Origin: CBDFJH01 sp965198095
GTDB lineage: Bacteria; Latescibacterota; UBA2968; GCA-2709665
NCBI GenBank assembly: GCA_965198095.1
Contig: OZ240239.1
Coordinates: forward strand, 992,001 to 1,056,000
Direction of reading: 5' to 3'
DNA: 64,000 nucleotides
In this document: one piece after another, positions 27,306 through 36,354 of the stretch
Position numbering within the stretch: position 1 is the first letter of the stretch
How the letters are laid out: each line of letters opens with the position of its first letter
The notes under the pieces: model-generated
What the model was told of the DNA's origin: nothing
What the model saw: only the letters and a program-made list of their open reading frames with translations
Database searches by the model: none
Position numbers and translations under genes: made by a program

Positions 27306-28424
27306 ATGATCCAGCGTTCGACACTCATCGTCTGCCTCGTGCTCCTCTTGATGCAGATGGCTGCGGGAACGGCAGCAGGACTTTCACTCGTTTACGAAGT
27401 CCGCAGGGGGGATTCGCTCTGGTCGATCGCTCGCCGGTTCAAAATGCCGATCGAGGAGATCAAACGGCTGAACGAACTCAAGGGCGACCGGGTCTATCCC
27501 GGGCAGATCCTGAAACTGGGCCGAAGTCCGGATGAGATTGCAGCGCCGAACGGGCCCTACTACTGGCGCAAACCTCGCGTCTCGGAGCAGCAGAGCCGGG
27601 GCTACCGGGAGCGATCGACCCGCAGCCCGCTTGAAGACTACCGGCGCGCTCGCGTACTCCTGAAGGCGTTCGATGCGGAGATTCAGTCGAAACGTTCTCG
27701 GGACCGCCGCCGCCGGCTGCCCCTCGATGGCTGGAAGATCGTGCTCGATCCGGGACACGGGGGCATGGACCCGGGCGCCATCGTCTCGAATCGGGCCGGA
27801 AACGCGCCGGTCTACGTCGTGGAGGACGAGTACGTCTACGACATCGCCCTCCGGATGTATGAGAGATTGGGATCTCTCGGAGCGGATGTGATGCTGACGG
27901 TGATCAGTCCGAACCACCTGATTCGCGAGAACCTCCAGGCCGTGAGGACCTTCGTTCACGAACAGAACGAAGTGTATAACGACGAACGGATCAACCGGAG
28001 GCCTTCGGAGCGGGTCAGGCCCGGGGGACGCAATCTGACGCAGCGGGTGAGGATCACGAATCGCTTCCTGAAGCGCGCCCGCAAAGGGAGGAGCCTCTTT
28101 GTCTCTCTCCACGCGGACAACAGTCCGCAAAGGCCGAAAGGTCCGCTCGCGATCTACCTGAGCAGAAAGGGAAAAGTGGATCACCGGTCCCGGCGGTTTG
28201 CCCAGATCGTCCGGAAGGCCCTGGAGCAGCCGAACCTTCCGGCCCAGCTAAAGGGCCGGAATCTCGGCGTTCTGCGAAACAACAGGGCACACGCGGAGAT
28301 CCTGGTGGAAATTCGCAATGTGCACGACATGGGCGAGGCCTGGGCGCTTCGGTTCCACAAGAACCGCCAAAGGGACGCAGACCGGATCGTGAACGGTATT
28401 CTGAGCTACGTGAAAGGGCGTTGA
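27306..28424 (+). CDS. N-acetylmuramoyl-L-alanine amidase with LysM domain
   Basis: This 372-residue exported cell-wall hydrolase starts with ATG at 27306; upstream codons in frame are poorly coding. A signal peptide spans ~1-24 (LIVCLVLLLMQMAAGTAAG). The LysM peptidoglycan-binding domain spans ~28-72 (YEVRRGDSLWSIARRF...GQILKLG), followed by a basic linker. The amidase-3 domain spans ~143-370, with zinc ligands His in DPGHGGMDPG, Glu in VEDEYVYD and His in VSLHADNS, and catalytic Glu in ILVEIRNVHD. A ~35-residue insertion after the second ligand is arginine-rich. It likely acts in daughter-cell separation. Confidence 0.95.
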   Translation: MIQRSTLIVCLVLLLMQMAAGTAAGLSLVYEVRRGDSLWSIARRFKMPIEEIKRLNELKGDRVYPGQILKLGRSPDEIAAPNGPYYWRKPRVSEQQSRGYRERSTRSPLEDYRRARVLLKAFDAEIQSKRSRDRRRRLPLDGWKIVLDPGHGGMDPGAIVSNRAGNAPVYVVEDEYVYDIALRMYERLGSLGADVMLTVISPNHLIRENLQAVRTFVHEQNEVYNDERINRRPSERVRPGGRNLTQRVRITNRFLKRARKGRSLFVSLHADNSPQRPKGPLAIYLSRKGKVDHRSRRFAQIVRKALEQPNLPAQLKGRNLGVLRNNRAHAEILVEIRNVHDMGEAWALRFHKNRQRDADRIVNGILSYVKGR

Positions 28425-28439
28425 GGGGATTGGCGGCTC

Positions 28440-28910
28440 TCAATCCCCGCTGCCGGGCGACGGCGCCTGGAGCGAGACCGGGTCTCCCACGCGCAACCTG
28501 CCCCCCTCGATCACCCGGCAGGTGACGCCGCCGCGCCAGCCTTCGTCGAGCGCGGCCCTGAGCCCGTCGCGGGCCTCGTCCATGAGGTCGCAGGGTGTGG
28601 TCTCTCTATCGACATCCAGCAGGACGTCACCCACGCGCAGGACGCTTCCGGCTGTTTCCTCCAGATCGACGCCTTGAACGAGCAGATTCGCCCGGCGCAC
28701 GGTCCAGGGAACGTGTGAACCCAGATCGGCGCACGCGAGCTCCCAGGCTTCTCGTGCCACGACGGTCACCTGGCGCGTGGGAAATCGACCCCGATAGTCC
28801 CCGTCGATCCCCGACTCGCACGTCACGCTGGCCGTCTTCAAGACTTCAATCGGCGCCCCTTTCGCCGAGGCCACGGCGATTTCCAACAAGACGGCGGGAT
28901 TCTTCAACAC
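28440..28910 (-). CDS. MOSC domain protein
   Basis: This 156-residue protein has the beta-strand-rich MOSC fold of molybdenum-cofactor sulfurase C-termini, YiiM and YuaD. The conserved Cys is in GGVTCRVIEGG near residue 130, and a second Cys in TTPCDLMDE near 106. It may handle sulfur or molybdenum-cofactor-linked N-hydroxyl reduction. It is convergent with the amidase gene. Confidence 0.9.
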   Translation of the reverse strand: MLKNPAVLLEIAVASAKGAPIEVLKTASVTCESGIDGDYRGRFPTRQVTVVAREAWELACADLGSHVPWTVRRANLLVQGVDLEETAGSVLRVGDVLLDVDRETTPCDLMDEARDGLRAALDEGWRGGVTCRVIEGGRLRVGDPVSLQAPSPGSGD

Positions 28911-29060
28911 GATAACCCCCTCTCACGGTCCACCGGCAGCAAGCTGCCCATGCTGCACGATTCGCTTTTCCGGATCCGACCCACACCTGTCGTCTGCCGC
29001 GGGCGGCTCGTCCGCCCGTGAAGAATTCATCGGTCCAAACGTCTCGTATTCCGTATGGCC

Positions 29061-30176
29061 CTATCTCAGATTTTCGGGATTGAGGCCGTCCAGGGCCTTC
29101 GGGAGGAACCGGCCATCTTTTCTGATGAGCGTTCCGTCGAAATAGATCTCGCCGCCGCCATAGGGCGGGGTCTGGATCATCACCATGTCCCAGTGTACGC
29201 TCGATCGGTTTCCGTTGTCCGCCTCCTCATAGGCCTGACCGGGCGTGAGATGGAAGGAGCCTGCAATCTTTTCGTCGAAGAGGGTGTCCAACATCGGGAC
29301 TTGGATGTGGGGGTTGAACCCAAGGGCGAATTCCCCGACGTATCTCGCGCCGTCATCCGTATCCAGAATGTCGTTGAGCCTTTTCGTGTCGTTCGAACGG
29401 GCTTCAACGATCTTTCCGTGCTCGAACCTGAGATGAATGTCGTTGAACTCGAATCCGTGGTAGAGCGTGGGCGTGTTGAAACGGATCGATCCGTTCACCG
29501 ACGCCCTAACGGGGGCCGTAAAGCACTCTCCGTCCGGAACGTTCCTTCGTCCCGCGCAGGGGACCGTCGGGATCCCTTTCGTGCTGAAGCTCAGGTCGGT
29601 TCCGTTGCCGAGGATGCGGACTTCGTCGATCTGCGCCATCCGATCCTTCAAGGGCGCGATTGCGCCTTCCATCTTTGCATAATCGAGCGTGCAGACGTTG
29701 AAATAGAAGTCTTCAAAGGCTTCCGTACTCATCCTGGCCTGCTGCGCCATGGAAGGGGTGGGCCATCGCAGTACGACCCACTTGGTTCTGGACACACGAA
29801 GGTTGAAGTGGACCGGTTTGAGCCAATGATCTTCGTAGACGCGCACGACTTCGGTTTCGATATCGGACATTTCCGCGATGTTGCGACTGCCCCGGAGCCC
29901 GATGTAGGCGTGCACGTGTTTCATCCGATACGCTTCGTAGTCGGCGATGCGTTTCGTTCCTTCTTCGTCTCCCGCACGGATCAGCTCCCGCTGGACTCGG
30001 GTCGCCTTGCTCGACACCAGAGGGATTCCCTCGGCCCGCCGAACCGCGCGCACGAGGGCGATGATCATCTCTTCCGGAATGTCGAACGTCTCGATCAAGA
30101 CCGACTCGCCCGGCTGCACTTGGGTCGAATGACAGACGAGGAGGTCTGCGAGTTTGTCGAGGCGTGGATCGTGCAC
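29061..30176 (-). CDS. M29 family aminopeptidase (thermophilic metalloprotease-like)
   Basis: This 371-residue cytoplasmic metalloaminopeptidase has a GTG start at 30176. Family marks are DKLADLLVCHSTQVQPGESVLIE at the N-terminus, NVPDGECFTAPV with a metal-binding Glu near residue 235, GEFALGFNP near 300, and SFHLTPGQAYEEAD / SVHWDMVM with metal-binding His and Asp near 325-350. M29 enzymes (AmpS, AmpT) are dimeric with two metal ions. It lies alone in a minus-strand unit. Confidence 0.93.
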   Translation of the reverse strand: MHDPRLDKLADLLVCHSTQVQPGESVLIETFDIPEEMIIALVRAVRRAEGIPLVSSKATRVQRELIRAGDEEGTKRIADYEAYRMKHVHAYIGLRGSRNIAEMSDIETEVVRVYEDHWLKPVHFNLRVSRTKWVVLRWPTPSMAQQARMSTEAFEDFYFNVCTLDYAKMEGAIAPLKDRMAQIDEVRILGNGTDLSFSTKGIPTVPCAGRRNVPDGECFTAPVRASVNGSIRFNTPTLYHGFEFNDIHLRFEHGKIVEARSNDTKRLNDILDTDDGARYVGEFALGFNPHIQVPMLDTLFDEKIAGSFHLTPGQAYEEADNGNRSSVHWDMVMIQTPPYGGGEIYFDGTLIRKDGRFLPKALDGLNPENLR

Positions 30177-30366
30177 GGCTCAAGGTCCTCCGGGCCCGCG
30201 GTTCGGACCGCGTCCCCCTTGCCGGACGAGATCGGTCGTCGCGGTTGTGGGACGCGCATAACATAGCTGCCCCGATTTGACCGGTCAACCGAAAATCACG
30301 GCGTGACGGCCTCGTCGGAACCGGAACGGCTGCCGGGCCGGCTGCCGGGCGACGGCCCGGGTTGAT

Positions 30367-30395
30367 TTGAACGCAGGCCGGATGTACCGTATATT
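30367..30395 (+). promoter_or_regulatory. Sigma70-type promoter for hisA
   Basis: TTGAAC (30367-30372), exactly 17 bp of spacer and TATATT (30390-30395), 35 bp before the ATG at 30431. Confidence 0.65.
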
Positions 30396-30430
30396 GATCC
30401 GCCCTGGACACCTTACCCGTGGAGCCGTTG

Positions 30431-31219
30431 ATGAGATTCAGGCCGTGCATCGATCTCCTGAATGGACGGGTTGCTCAGATCGTGGGGAGCAGCCTTCGTC
30501 CGAGCGGCGGGAACGGGCCTGACAGCAACTTCGAGACGCGGCGCCCGGCCGCCGAATACGCGCGTATGTACCAAGCGGACGGCCTGTTTGGCGGTCACGT
30601 GATCATGCTGGGCCCGGGAAACGAGCCGGCGGCGCTGTCCGCACTTCGCGCCTTCCCGGGGGGCTTGCAGGTGGGCGGAGGAATCACGCCTGAAAACGCG
30701 GTCCGGTTCCTGGATGCCGGGGCGAGTCACGTCGTCGTCACGTCCTACGTCTTCCAAGAGGGTCTGTTGAACGAAACGAACGTGCGGCGCATGGTCTCCG
30801 AGGTGGGTCGCAACCGACTGGTGTTGGACCTGAGCTGCCGGAGGAGAGGAGAGACCTACGTCGTGGTTACGGAGAGATGGCAGCGCTTTACGAATCTGGA
30901 GGTGAACCGTGCGGCGCTGGAGTCGCTTTCGGCGTCCTGCAGCGAATTCATCGTTCACGGCGTGGACGTGGAAGGGAGGAGGCTGGGAATCGAAGCTGCC
31001 CTTGTCGAGAAGCTGGGCGCGGAGTCGCCGCTGCCCGCGACCTATGCGGGCGGCGCGCGAAGGCTTGAAGACCTGGACCGGGTGGACAGGCTGGGCGGCG
31101 GTCGGGTGAATCTGACGATCGGAAGCGCGTTGGATATCTTCGGGGGAGACGTCCCGTATCGTGACGTCGTTGCGTGGCAGAGGAGACGGGAGAGCCGTTC
31201 CGAACCGGAGCCGGAGTAA
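30431..31219 (+). CDS. hisA: Phosphoribosylformimino-AICAR-phosphate isomerase, eukaryote-type
   Basis: This 262-residue (beta/alpha)8 enzyme of histidine synthesis opens the ProFAR ribose. The ATG at 30431 follows GGAG by about 6 bp. The sequence matches fungal/plant HIS6 style rather than ordinary bacterial HisA: FRPCIDLLNGRVAQIVG, DGLFGGHVIMLG, PGGLQVGGGIT, SHVVVTSYVF, LVLDLSCRRR, FIVHGVDVEGRRLGI, YAGGARRLEDL and NLTIGSALDIFGGD. Catalytic Asp8 and Asp133 are present. No other his gene is nearby and it has its own promoter. The long minus-strand frame over this gene and thiL is a shadow. Confidence 0.94.
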   Translation: MRFRPCIDLLNGRVAQIVGSSLRPSGGNGPDSNFETRRPAAEYARMYQADGLFGGHVIMLGPGNEPAALSALRAFPGGLQVGGGITPENAVRFLDAGASHVVVTSYVFQEGLLNETNVRRMVSEVGRNRLVLDLSCRRRGETYVVVTERWQRFTNLEVNRAALESLSASCSEFIVHGVDVEGRRLGIEAALVEKLGAESPLPATYAGGARRLEDLDRVDRLGGGRVNLTIGSALDIFGGDVPYRDVVAWQRRRESRSEPEPE

Positions 31220-31330
31220 CGGAAAACGAGGACAAGGCGCGCCCGTCGCGCGACAGGTCGGCATCGCGGACTTCAGGGTCGCGCGTTGCGGGGCGTTTCT
31301 CGAAGCGATTGGCCGCCGCCTGGGTGGACG

Positions 31331-32365
31331 ATGAATTTTAGAGACATCGGTGAATTCGGTTTTATCGAGCAGGTTTCCAAGTACGGGCTCGTACGCGAGG
31401 AGGGCGTCCTTTGCGGCATCGGGGACGACTGCGCCGTCTTCTCGATGGGCGCGGGCAGGGCGCTGTTGGTGACCACCGATCTGATCTTGGAGGACGTGCA
31501 TTTCCGGGCGGGTGCGTCCGAGCCGGAGGGACTTGGATACAAGCTCCTGGCCGTCAGCCTGTCGGATATCGCAGCGATGGGAGGCACGCCCAGGGATGCG
31601 GTCGTTTCGGTTGCGGTCCCGGAGTCGGCCGACGTTGGCGATGTGGCACGCATCTACGACGGTCTGCACGCGTGCGGCCGCCGGTTTGAAGTGAACATTT
31701 CTGGGGGCGACACGACCCGCAGCCCGGGGCCGTTGCTTCTGAGCTTGACGTTGATCGGGGAGATGCGCGAGGGCCAAGTCCGATACCGATCCGGGGCCGG
31801 GGCGGACGACCTGATTTGCGTGTCTGGCACACTCGGCGATTCTGCCGCCGGGCTGGCGCTGGTTCAGGGGCTGGAGGTGGAGATCCCCTCCCGTCACCGC
31901 GATACCTTGCTCCAACGCCACCACCGTCCGGAGCCTCGGGTCGAGCTCGGCCGGCGGCTCGCAACGTCGGGCGTAGCCACGGCGATGATCGATCTTTCGG
32001 ATGGCCTGACGTCCGACATGGGGCATATTTGCAGACAGAGCGGCGTCGGGGCGGTGATCAGGTCGGACGACCTTCCTCTGTCTCCAGCCTACAGCGCTTT
32101 CTGTGGCGCAGCCGGAGTCGGCGCCCTGCCCAAAGCGCTTGCCGGCGGGGAGGATTACGAGCTTCTGTTCACGGCAAGGCCGGAGGGGGCTGAACGCGTT
32201 CGCGCACTGGGGAGGGAGGAAGGATGCCCTCCGATCTCGGTGATCGGACAAATCTTGGCGGGACCGGAACGCCTCTACCTGGAGGATGCGGACGGAGGAC
32301 GAACCGCGCTCCAGATGACCGGGTTCGATCACTTCAGGGAGAGGGATCCCCCGGAGGAAGGATAG
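31331..32365 (+). CDS. thiL: Thiamine-monophosphate kinase
   Basis: This 344-residue ATP-dependent kinase makes thiamine diphosphate. The start ATG at 31331 follows GGGTGG. Family marks are IGDDCAVFSMG (Mg/ATP loop, ~30), TTDLILEDVHFR (~50), VSLSDIAAMGGTP (~75), NISGGDTTRS (~125), SDGLTSDMGHI (~225) and GGEDYELLFT (~275). The N-terminus DIGEFGFIEQV is typical. It lies 110 bp after hisA and may share its transcript. Confidence 0.96.
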   Translation: MNFRDIGEFGFIEQVSKYGLVREEGVLCGIGDDCAVFSMGAGRALLVTTDLILEDVHFRAGASEPEGLGYKLLAVSLSDIAAMGGTPRDAVVSVAVPESADVGDVARIYDGLHACGRRFEVNISGGDTTRSPGPLLLSLTLIGEMREGQVRYRSGAGADDLICVSGTLGDSAAGLALVQGLEVEIPSRHRDTLLQRHHRPEPRVELGRRLATSGVATAMIDLSDGLTSDMGHICRQSGVGAVIRSDDLPLSPAYSAFCGAAGVGALPKALAGGEDYELLFTARPEGAERVRALGREEGCPPISVIGQILAGPERLYLEDADGGRTALQMTGFDHFRERDPPEEG

Positions 32366-32454
32366 AAACAGACGCGTTGGGCAGGGTCGCGGAGCGTCGT
32401 TCGCGCACCCTCACCCGTCTCCGTTGACAGGCCCGCGGGATCCATTCAGCCGCG

Positions 32455-32829
32455 CTAGATCTGGTTTGCGGCGAGAATGCGACACCGAAGGGTCTTTTTC
32501 CGGGCCTGACGACGCTTTTGCTCCAGCCGCCTGGCGTTCGCGGTTCTGGAAGGTCTTGTCGAGATGCGGAGTCTTTTGGTGCGGTTCTTGAGGGTGAGCT
32601 TTCGCTGGAGACGCTTGTAGGCCAGCTGCAGGTTTCGTCCCTGAACCCGGTGTTCCGCCGCGACGGCCGTCAGTCCGGATGGGATGTGGACGATCCGGAC
32701 GGCGCTTTCCACCTTGTTTCTGTGTTGACCCCCTTTGCCTCCGCGTCTGAAGGGGGTGACCCTGACCTCTCGTTTGATGGCGTCGAGATCGGTTGCGTAG
32801 GGCTTCTCCAGCGACCGGGTCGAGTCCAC
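32455..32829 (-). CDS. Peptide-chain release factor-like GGQ protein (ribosome rescue candidate)
   Basis: This 124-residue protein has the class I release-factor catalytic domain without a stop-codon-reading domain. The peptidyl-tRNA hydrolysis motif is RRGGKGGQHRNKVESAVRI (GGQ near residue 34). The very basic C-terminal tail (RRLEQKRRQARKK) is like that of ArfB/ICT1, which inserts into the empty mRNA channel of stalled ribosomes. It starts with GTG and lies 18 bp downstream of the S1-domain gene, so probably in one transcript. An ArfB-like role is family inference. Confidence 0.85.
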   Translation of the reverse strand: MDSTRSLEKPYATDLDAIKREVRVTPFRRGGKGGQHRNKVESAVRIVHIPSGLTAVAAEHRVQGRNLQLAYKRLQRKLTLKNRTKRLRISTRPSRTANARRLEQKRRQARKKTLRCRILAANQI

Positions 32830-32847
32830 GCTGTCCTCATCGTTCCC

Positions 32848-34068
32848 TTACGCGAGTCCGGCTCGCCTGAGGGCGTCGGCCATGGGCCCGCCGTCCCGCC
32901 TGTCGGCCTTCTGCCCCTGCTTGTGAAACCGCCTGACCTCGCCCGCACTCATCTTCTTTTCCCTTACCTCCTGCGCGGCCTTCATCGACAACGAGATCCG
33001 TTTCTGGTCACGGTCGATCTTGGTGATGCGTGCCTCGACCTCCTGCCCGGCGGAGAGCTTCTCCTTCGCAGGCGTGTTTCCAGGCAACTGGGAAACGTGG
33101 ACAAGCCCTTCCACGCCGGGGGAGATCTCCACGAACGCCCCGAACTTCTTGACCGAGACGATGCGCCCGGTGATCACGTCTCCCTCGGAAAGGCGTTCGA
33201 GCACCTCCTCCCAAGGGTCTGGCATCAGCGCCTTTATCGACAGGGAAATTCGTTCGCCCTTTTTCCCCAGGTCTTTCAGGTCGAGGATTTTGACCTGAAC
33301 CTCCGAGCCTTCGGAAACGACCTCGTGTGGAGAGCGCACATTCGCGTGGGACAGCTCGGAGATGTGCACGAGACCTTCCACCCCGCCGAGGTCCACGAAC
33401 GCGCCAAACCGTTCGAGTCGCGTCACCTTTCCGGTCATCTCCTTTCCCTTTTCCAGCTTCGAGCGAAGCTCCTGGGCTTGCCGGGCGACCTCCTCGTCCA
33501 GATGGGCTCGGCGGGAGAGGACGATATTGCGCCCGCCTCCTCGAAATTCCAGGATTTTGAACGTGAGTCTCTTTCCGACGTAGGATTCGAGCGCTTCGGA
33601 AGACCCGGTTTCGATCTGTGAGTGGGGACAGAAGGCCCGGCGACCTGCCAGATTCACGACCAACCCGCCCGTGTTGAATTCCGTGACGCGTCCTTCCACC
33701 GGAAGGCCTTTTTGAAAGGCCTTTCTGACCTGACCGATGGTCGAGACGCGCAGACGGAAGGAAAGCAGGATTTCATCCGTCGTTGAAACGACGTAGGCCT
33801 CAATCGGATCCCCCGGGCCATACCGGAGGTCCCCCTCCTTGTCTCTGAGCTCCTCGAGGCGCACGACGGCTTCGCTTCGCCACCCGAAGTCGACGAAGGC
33901 GTAGGCGTCGCCGATCTCCTTTATCCTGCCGGAGACACGCTGCCCGACGGAGACGTCCTGCACGCCGCCTTTCCCGGAGGTCTCTTCAAATAGGGAAGCG
34001 AACGCCGTGCTGGGCGCGTTCTCGACATATTTCCTGTCCATTTCGTTGACACGATGGGACGGGTCCAT
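32848..34068 (-). CDS. Multi-S1-domain RNA-binding protein (ribosomal protein S1-like)
   Basis: This 406-residue protein starts with ATG at 34068 (MDPSHRVNEMDRKY). Four S1 OB-fold repeats are visible: ~35-105 (GQRVSGRIKEIGDAYAFVDFG), ~120-190 (GLPVEGRVTEFNTGGLVVNLAG), ~205-285 (GKEMTGKVTRLERFGAFVDLG) and ~295-370 (GDVITGRIVSVKKFGAFVEIS). The last two have the classic GLVHISELS/GLVHVSQLP ends. The C-terminus is Lys/Arg-rich. It may be the S1 protein of this organism or a paralogue; a six-domain S1 elsewhere would decide. Confidence 0.9.
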   Translation of the reverse strand: MDPSHRVNEMDRKYVENAPSTAFASLFEETSGKGGVQDVSVGQRVSGRIKEIGDAYAFVDFGWRSEAVVRLEELRDKEGDLRYGPGDPIEAYVVSTTDEILLSFRLRVSTIGQVRKAFQKGLPVEGRVTEFNTGGLVVNLAGRRAFCPHSQIETGSSEALESYVGKRLTFKILEFRGGGRNIVLSRRAHLDEEVARQAQELRSKLEKGKEMTGKVTRLERFGAFVDLGGVEGLVHISELSHANVRSPHEVVSEGSEVQVKILDLKDLGKKGERISLSIKALMPDPWEEVLERLSEGDVITGRIVSVKKFGAFVEISPGVEGLVHVSQLPGNTPAKEKLSAGQEVEARITKIDRDQKRISLSMKAAQEVREKKMSAGEVRRFHKQGQKADRRDGGPMADALRRAGLA

Positions 34069-34752
34069 TCCACGGGCCTCCTTCGACACGGAAACAACGA
34101 CGGGGCTGAAGCTCAAATCTATTTCAAGGCGGCAAAAGTGCAACCTCTTTCTTGCGCATCTGTCGGAGGCCCTCTTTCCGGTTTCCGCTTGACTTGGGGT
34201 TTGATATCGGCGAAATTAACGCGAGTGAAGTCACGGGATCGTGCAGGAAGGAGACCGGAGGGATGATCGGAAGGCGCCGGGGATCTATGGAACTGTTCCG
34301 GCGCGGGTTTCTGATGGCGGCCGGGTGGGTTGACAGGAGGCCTTGTGGCATCGGAGCTCGGCCGGCGCGCCGCGGCGCATTTGGAGTCTGCGATCCAGGG
34401 GGCGCGTAGCAGGTTCAACGGACACTCGGGCTCGGACGAAGAGCGCGTCGACCTGCCTGAAGAAACAGGGGCCGACTCCGTTCAGCTCCGTTTCAATCGC
34501 ACGGGTCTCTCCGGATCGGATTCCGTTGACAGTTCGACCCGAAGCATTGCCAACCTCTTCAGAGCCACCTCAGTTCGTAACCGGGGTGGCCGTGTTCTTG
34601 CATACGGGCAGAATGAAGAAACAAGCCGTCGGCTTGTAGGAAGGCATTCGCCCTGGCCGGTCACAGCAATCCTGAACAAGGATCCGGGCCTGGTTAAGAA
34701 ATGCTTCGGGTGAAATCGTAACGAATTTCCGGGGACAGAAAGCACAGCTCGA
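34069..34752 (+). other. Long intergenic stretch, no convincing gene
   Basis: This is 684 bp between divergent units. Short frames on both strands (for example 34330-34713 and 34343-34639, plus) have biased composition and no good ribosome site or motif. It may hold regulatory DNA for the secreted-protein gene at 34753 and the S1 gene, or a decayed gene. I see no clear promoter or hairpin. Confidence 0.5.
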
Positions 34753-36021
34753 ATGAGATGGACGAAGGGTTGCGTCGTCGCCGTTCTCGTATGTGTGAGT
34801 TCGGCAGAGGGCTATCGGATGCAGACCGATGGGATCGTCTGGATCGCTGAAGGCCCTTTGGCGGCCGATTTCGACCACGACGGACGGGTCGGGTTTGCCG
34901 ATTTCATTCTGTTCGTGACCCGTTTTGATACGCAGGCCGGAGAGCCGGAGTTCAGGCAGCAGTTCGACCTTACGAGAGACGGCGTCGTGAATCTAAGCGA
35001 CTTCCTCTCTTTCACCGAGGCATTTGGCAGCAGTCGGGAGAGTCAGCCGTCCCGTCCTGATTACGAGGTCTATGTCGTCGATTTTGGCGGCGACTTTGTG
35101 GGTGTCCTGGATTTCAAGACCCACCTGTTTCAGGATTATCTCGCCTTCCGGAGTCCGTCCGGGATGCAAATTTCACGAGATCGAGCGTCGATCTATGTCG
35201 CGGAGGCCTTCGGTCTTTTCGTGATGAATGCGGAACGGGAGCTCCTGTATTCCGTTCCGTTGGAGTCCGCGGGGCGCGTGCTGCTGAGTCCGGACGAGAA
35301 GCTCGTCTATGTCGCGGAGGCGCTCACTTCTCAGGTGACGATTATCGACACGGAGCGGCGTGCGCCCGTAGATACGATCGGGGTCGGCGCCGCGCCCCAG
35401 CAATTGGGCCTGACGCCCGACGGCAGAAAGCTCTACGTGATGAATGCGCTCAGCTCGGACATCTCGGTGCTGGATCTGGACCGCCGGGAAGAAGCGACGA
35501 GAATCGATGTCGGCACCCAGCCGGTGGACATGCGTATCACGCCCGACGGTCGGCGAGCCTACGTGCTGAACGGGGAACGCGCGCTCATCTCGGTGCTGGA
35601 TCTGGTCTCTGACCGCGTTGTCGGCGCGATTCCGATCGAAGATACCGGGAACGGGGGGCTCGCGTTTTCTCCGGATGGAGAGACGCTCTACGTGAGCTCG
35701 GCCGGGAAGCTGCTCGCCCTGGATGTCGGACGGAATCTGATTTCGAGAAGCCTGGACCTGGGGGGGCAATCGAGCGCGATCGGCATCTCGCCCGACGGCG
35801 CCCGTGCCTACGTGGCATCGCTCGTTTTTCAGAGTGGCGGGAGTGGCGTCACGGTCGTCGACCTCGTGAACTGGAAGGTGATGGGACGCATGCTGGGGTT
35901 TGTCTTCCCGAGCCAGATTGAATTCCGTGCGATCGAGGCCGGGGAAGGCACCTCGCTGCCCGTCGGGAAGGGTGTTCCAGATCCCGATGCAAACCCTGAA
36001 CTGTCCACCAAACCGGGGTAG
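34753..36021 (+). CDS. Secreted dockerin-like / YVTN beta-propeller protein
   Basis: The protein has 422 residues. A short signal-like hydrophobic start (WTKGCVVAVLVCVSSAEG) is followed at residues ~35-100 by two EF-hand-like loops, DFDHDGRVGFADFILFVTRF and DLTRDGVVNLSDFLSF, resembling a type I dockerin. Residues ~100-385 form a seven-bladed-type YVTN/lactonase-like propeller with repeats such as LSPDEKLVYVAEA, LTPDGRKLYVMNA, ITPDGRRAYVLNG, FSPDGETLYVSS and ISPDGARAYVAS. It is likely a surface or secreted Ca-binding protein; the ligand is unknown. Confidence 0.85.
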   Translation: MRWTKGCVVAVLVCVSSAEGYRMQTDGIVWIAEGPLAADFDHDGRVGFADFILFVTRFDTQAGEPEFRQQFDLTRDGVVNLSDFLSFTEAFGSSRESQPSRPDYEVYVVDFGGDFVGVLDFKTHLFQDYLAFRSPSGMQISRDRASIYVAEAFGLFVMNAERELLYSVPLESAGRVLLSPDEKLVYVAEALTSQVTIIDTERRAPVDTIGVGAAPQQLGLTPDGRKLYVMNALSSDISVLDLDRREEATRIDVGTQPVDMRITPDGRRAYVLNGERALISVLDLVSDRVVGAIPIEDTGNGGLAFSPDGETLYVSSAGKLLALDVGRNLISRSLDLGGQSSAIGISPDGARAYVASLVFQSGGSGVTVVDLVNWKVMGRMLGFVFPSQIEFRAIEAGEGTSLPVGKGVPDPDANPELSTKPG

Positions 36022-36354
36022 CTCCGCTGTCGGCCTGCGCGGCTGGCGGGGCCTATGTCTTCCAGGCCTTTGAGTTCGGTTGTCCACCGGGCCGGTTTCC
36101 GCGCTCCTCTCCCGGGAAGCAAGAGCCCACCCCGGCCTCGAAGTCGTCCGGTTCGTCTGCGGGCCGCAGAAGCGTGACGCCTCCCCGGTGGCTTCCCTCC
36201 TCAGTTGTCTCCCTTTTATATTATTTGATATCTTTGCCTGCGCGTAGGCCATCATCATATCGGGTGGCGTCCTATGGATGCAAAAAGCGTGAGTCTCGGC
36301 CTGGTATCGAGCGAAGGCCGGGTGAACTCCGCGAGGATTTGCGAGGAGGAACTC
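36022..36354 (+). other. Intergenic stretch upstream of exported unknown protein
   Basis: This 333-bp stretch includes an AT-rich tract (TTTTATATTATTTGATAT at about 36213-36230) that may contain the promoter of the following gene. No ORF of quality is seen. Confidence 0.4.

Noticed and set aside
28417..28447. Hairpin GGGGATT/AATCCCC between the amidase and MOSC genes as terminator
   Set aside because: Only 7 bp with a 10-nt loop and no T-run on either strand; too weak to call.
30413..32332. Minus-strand frame of 639 codons over hisA and thiL
   Set aside because: Both plus-strand genes have full family motifs and ribosome sites; the antisense product is Arg/Pro/Gln-rich without domains.
34330..34713. 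Plus-strand ORF of 127 codons
   Set aside because: No motif; a competing frame (34343-34639) is equally plausible; composition not clearly coding.
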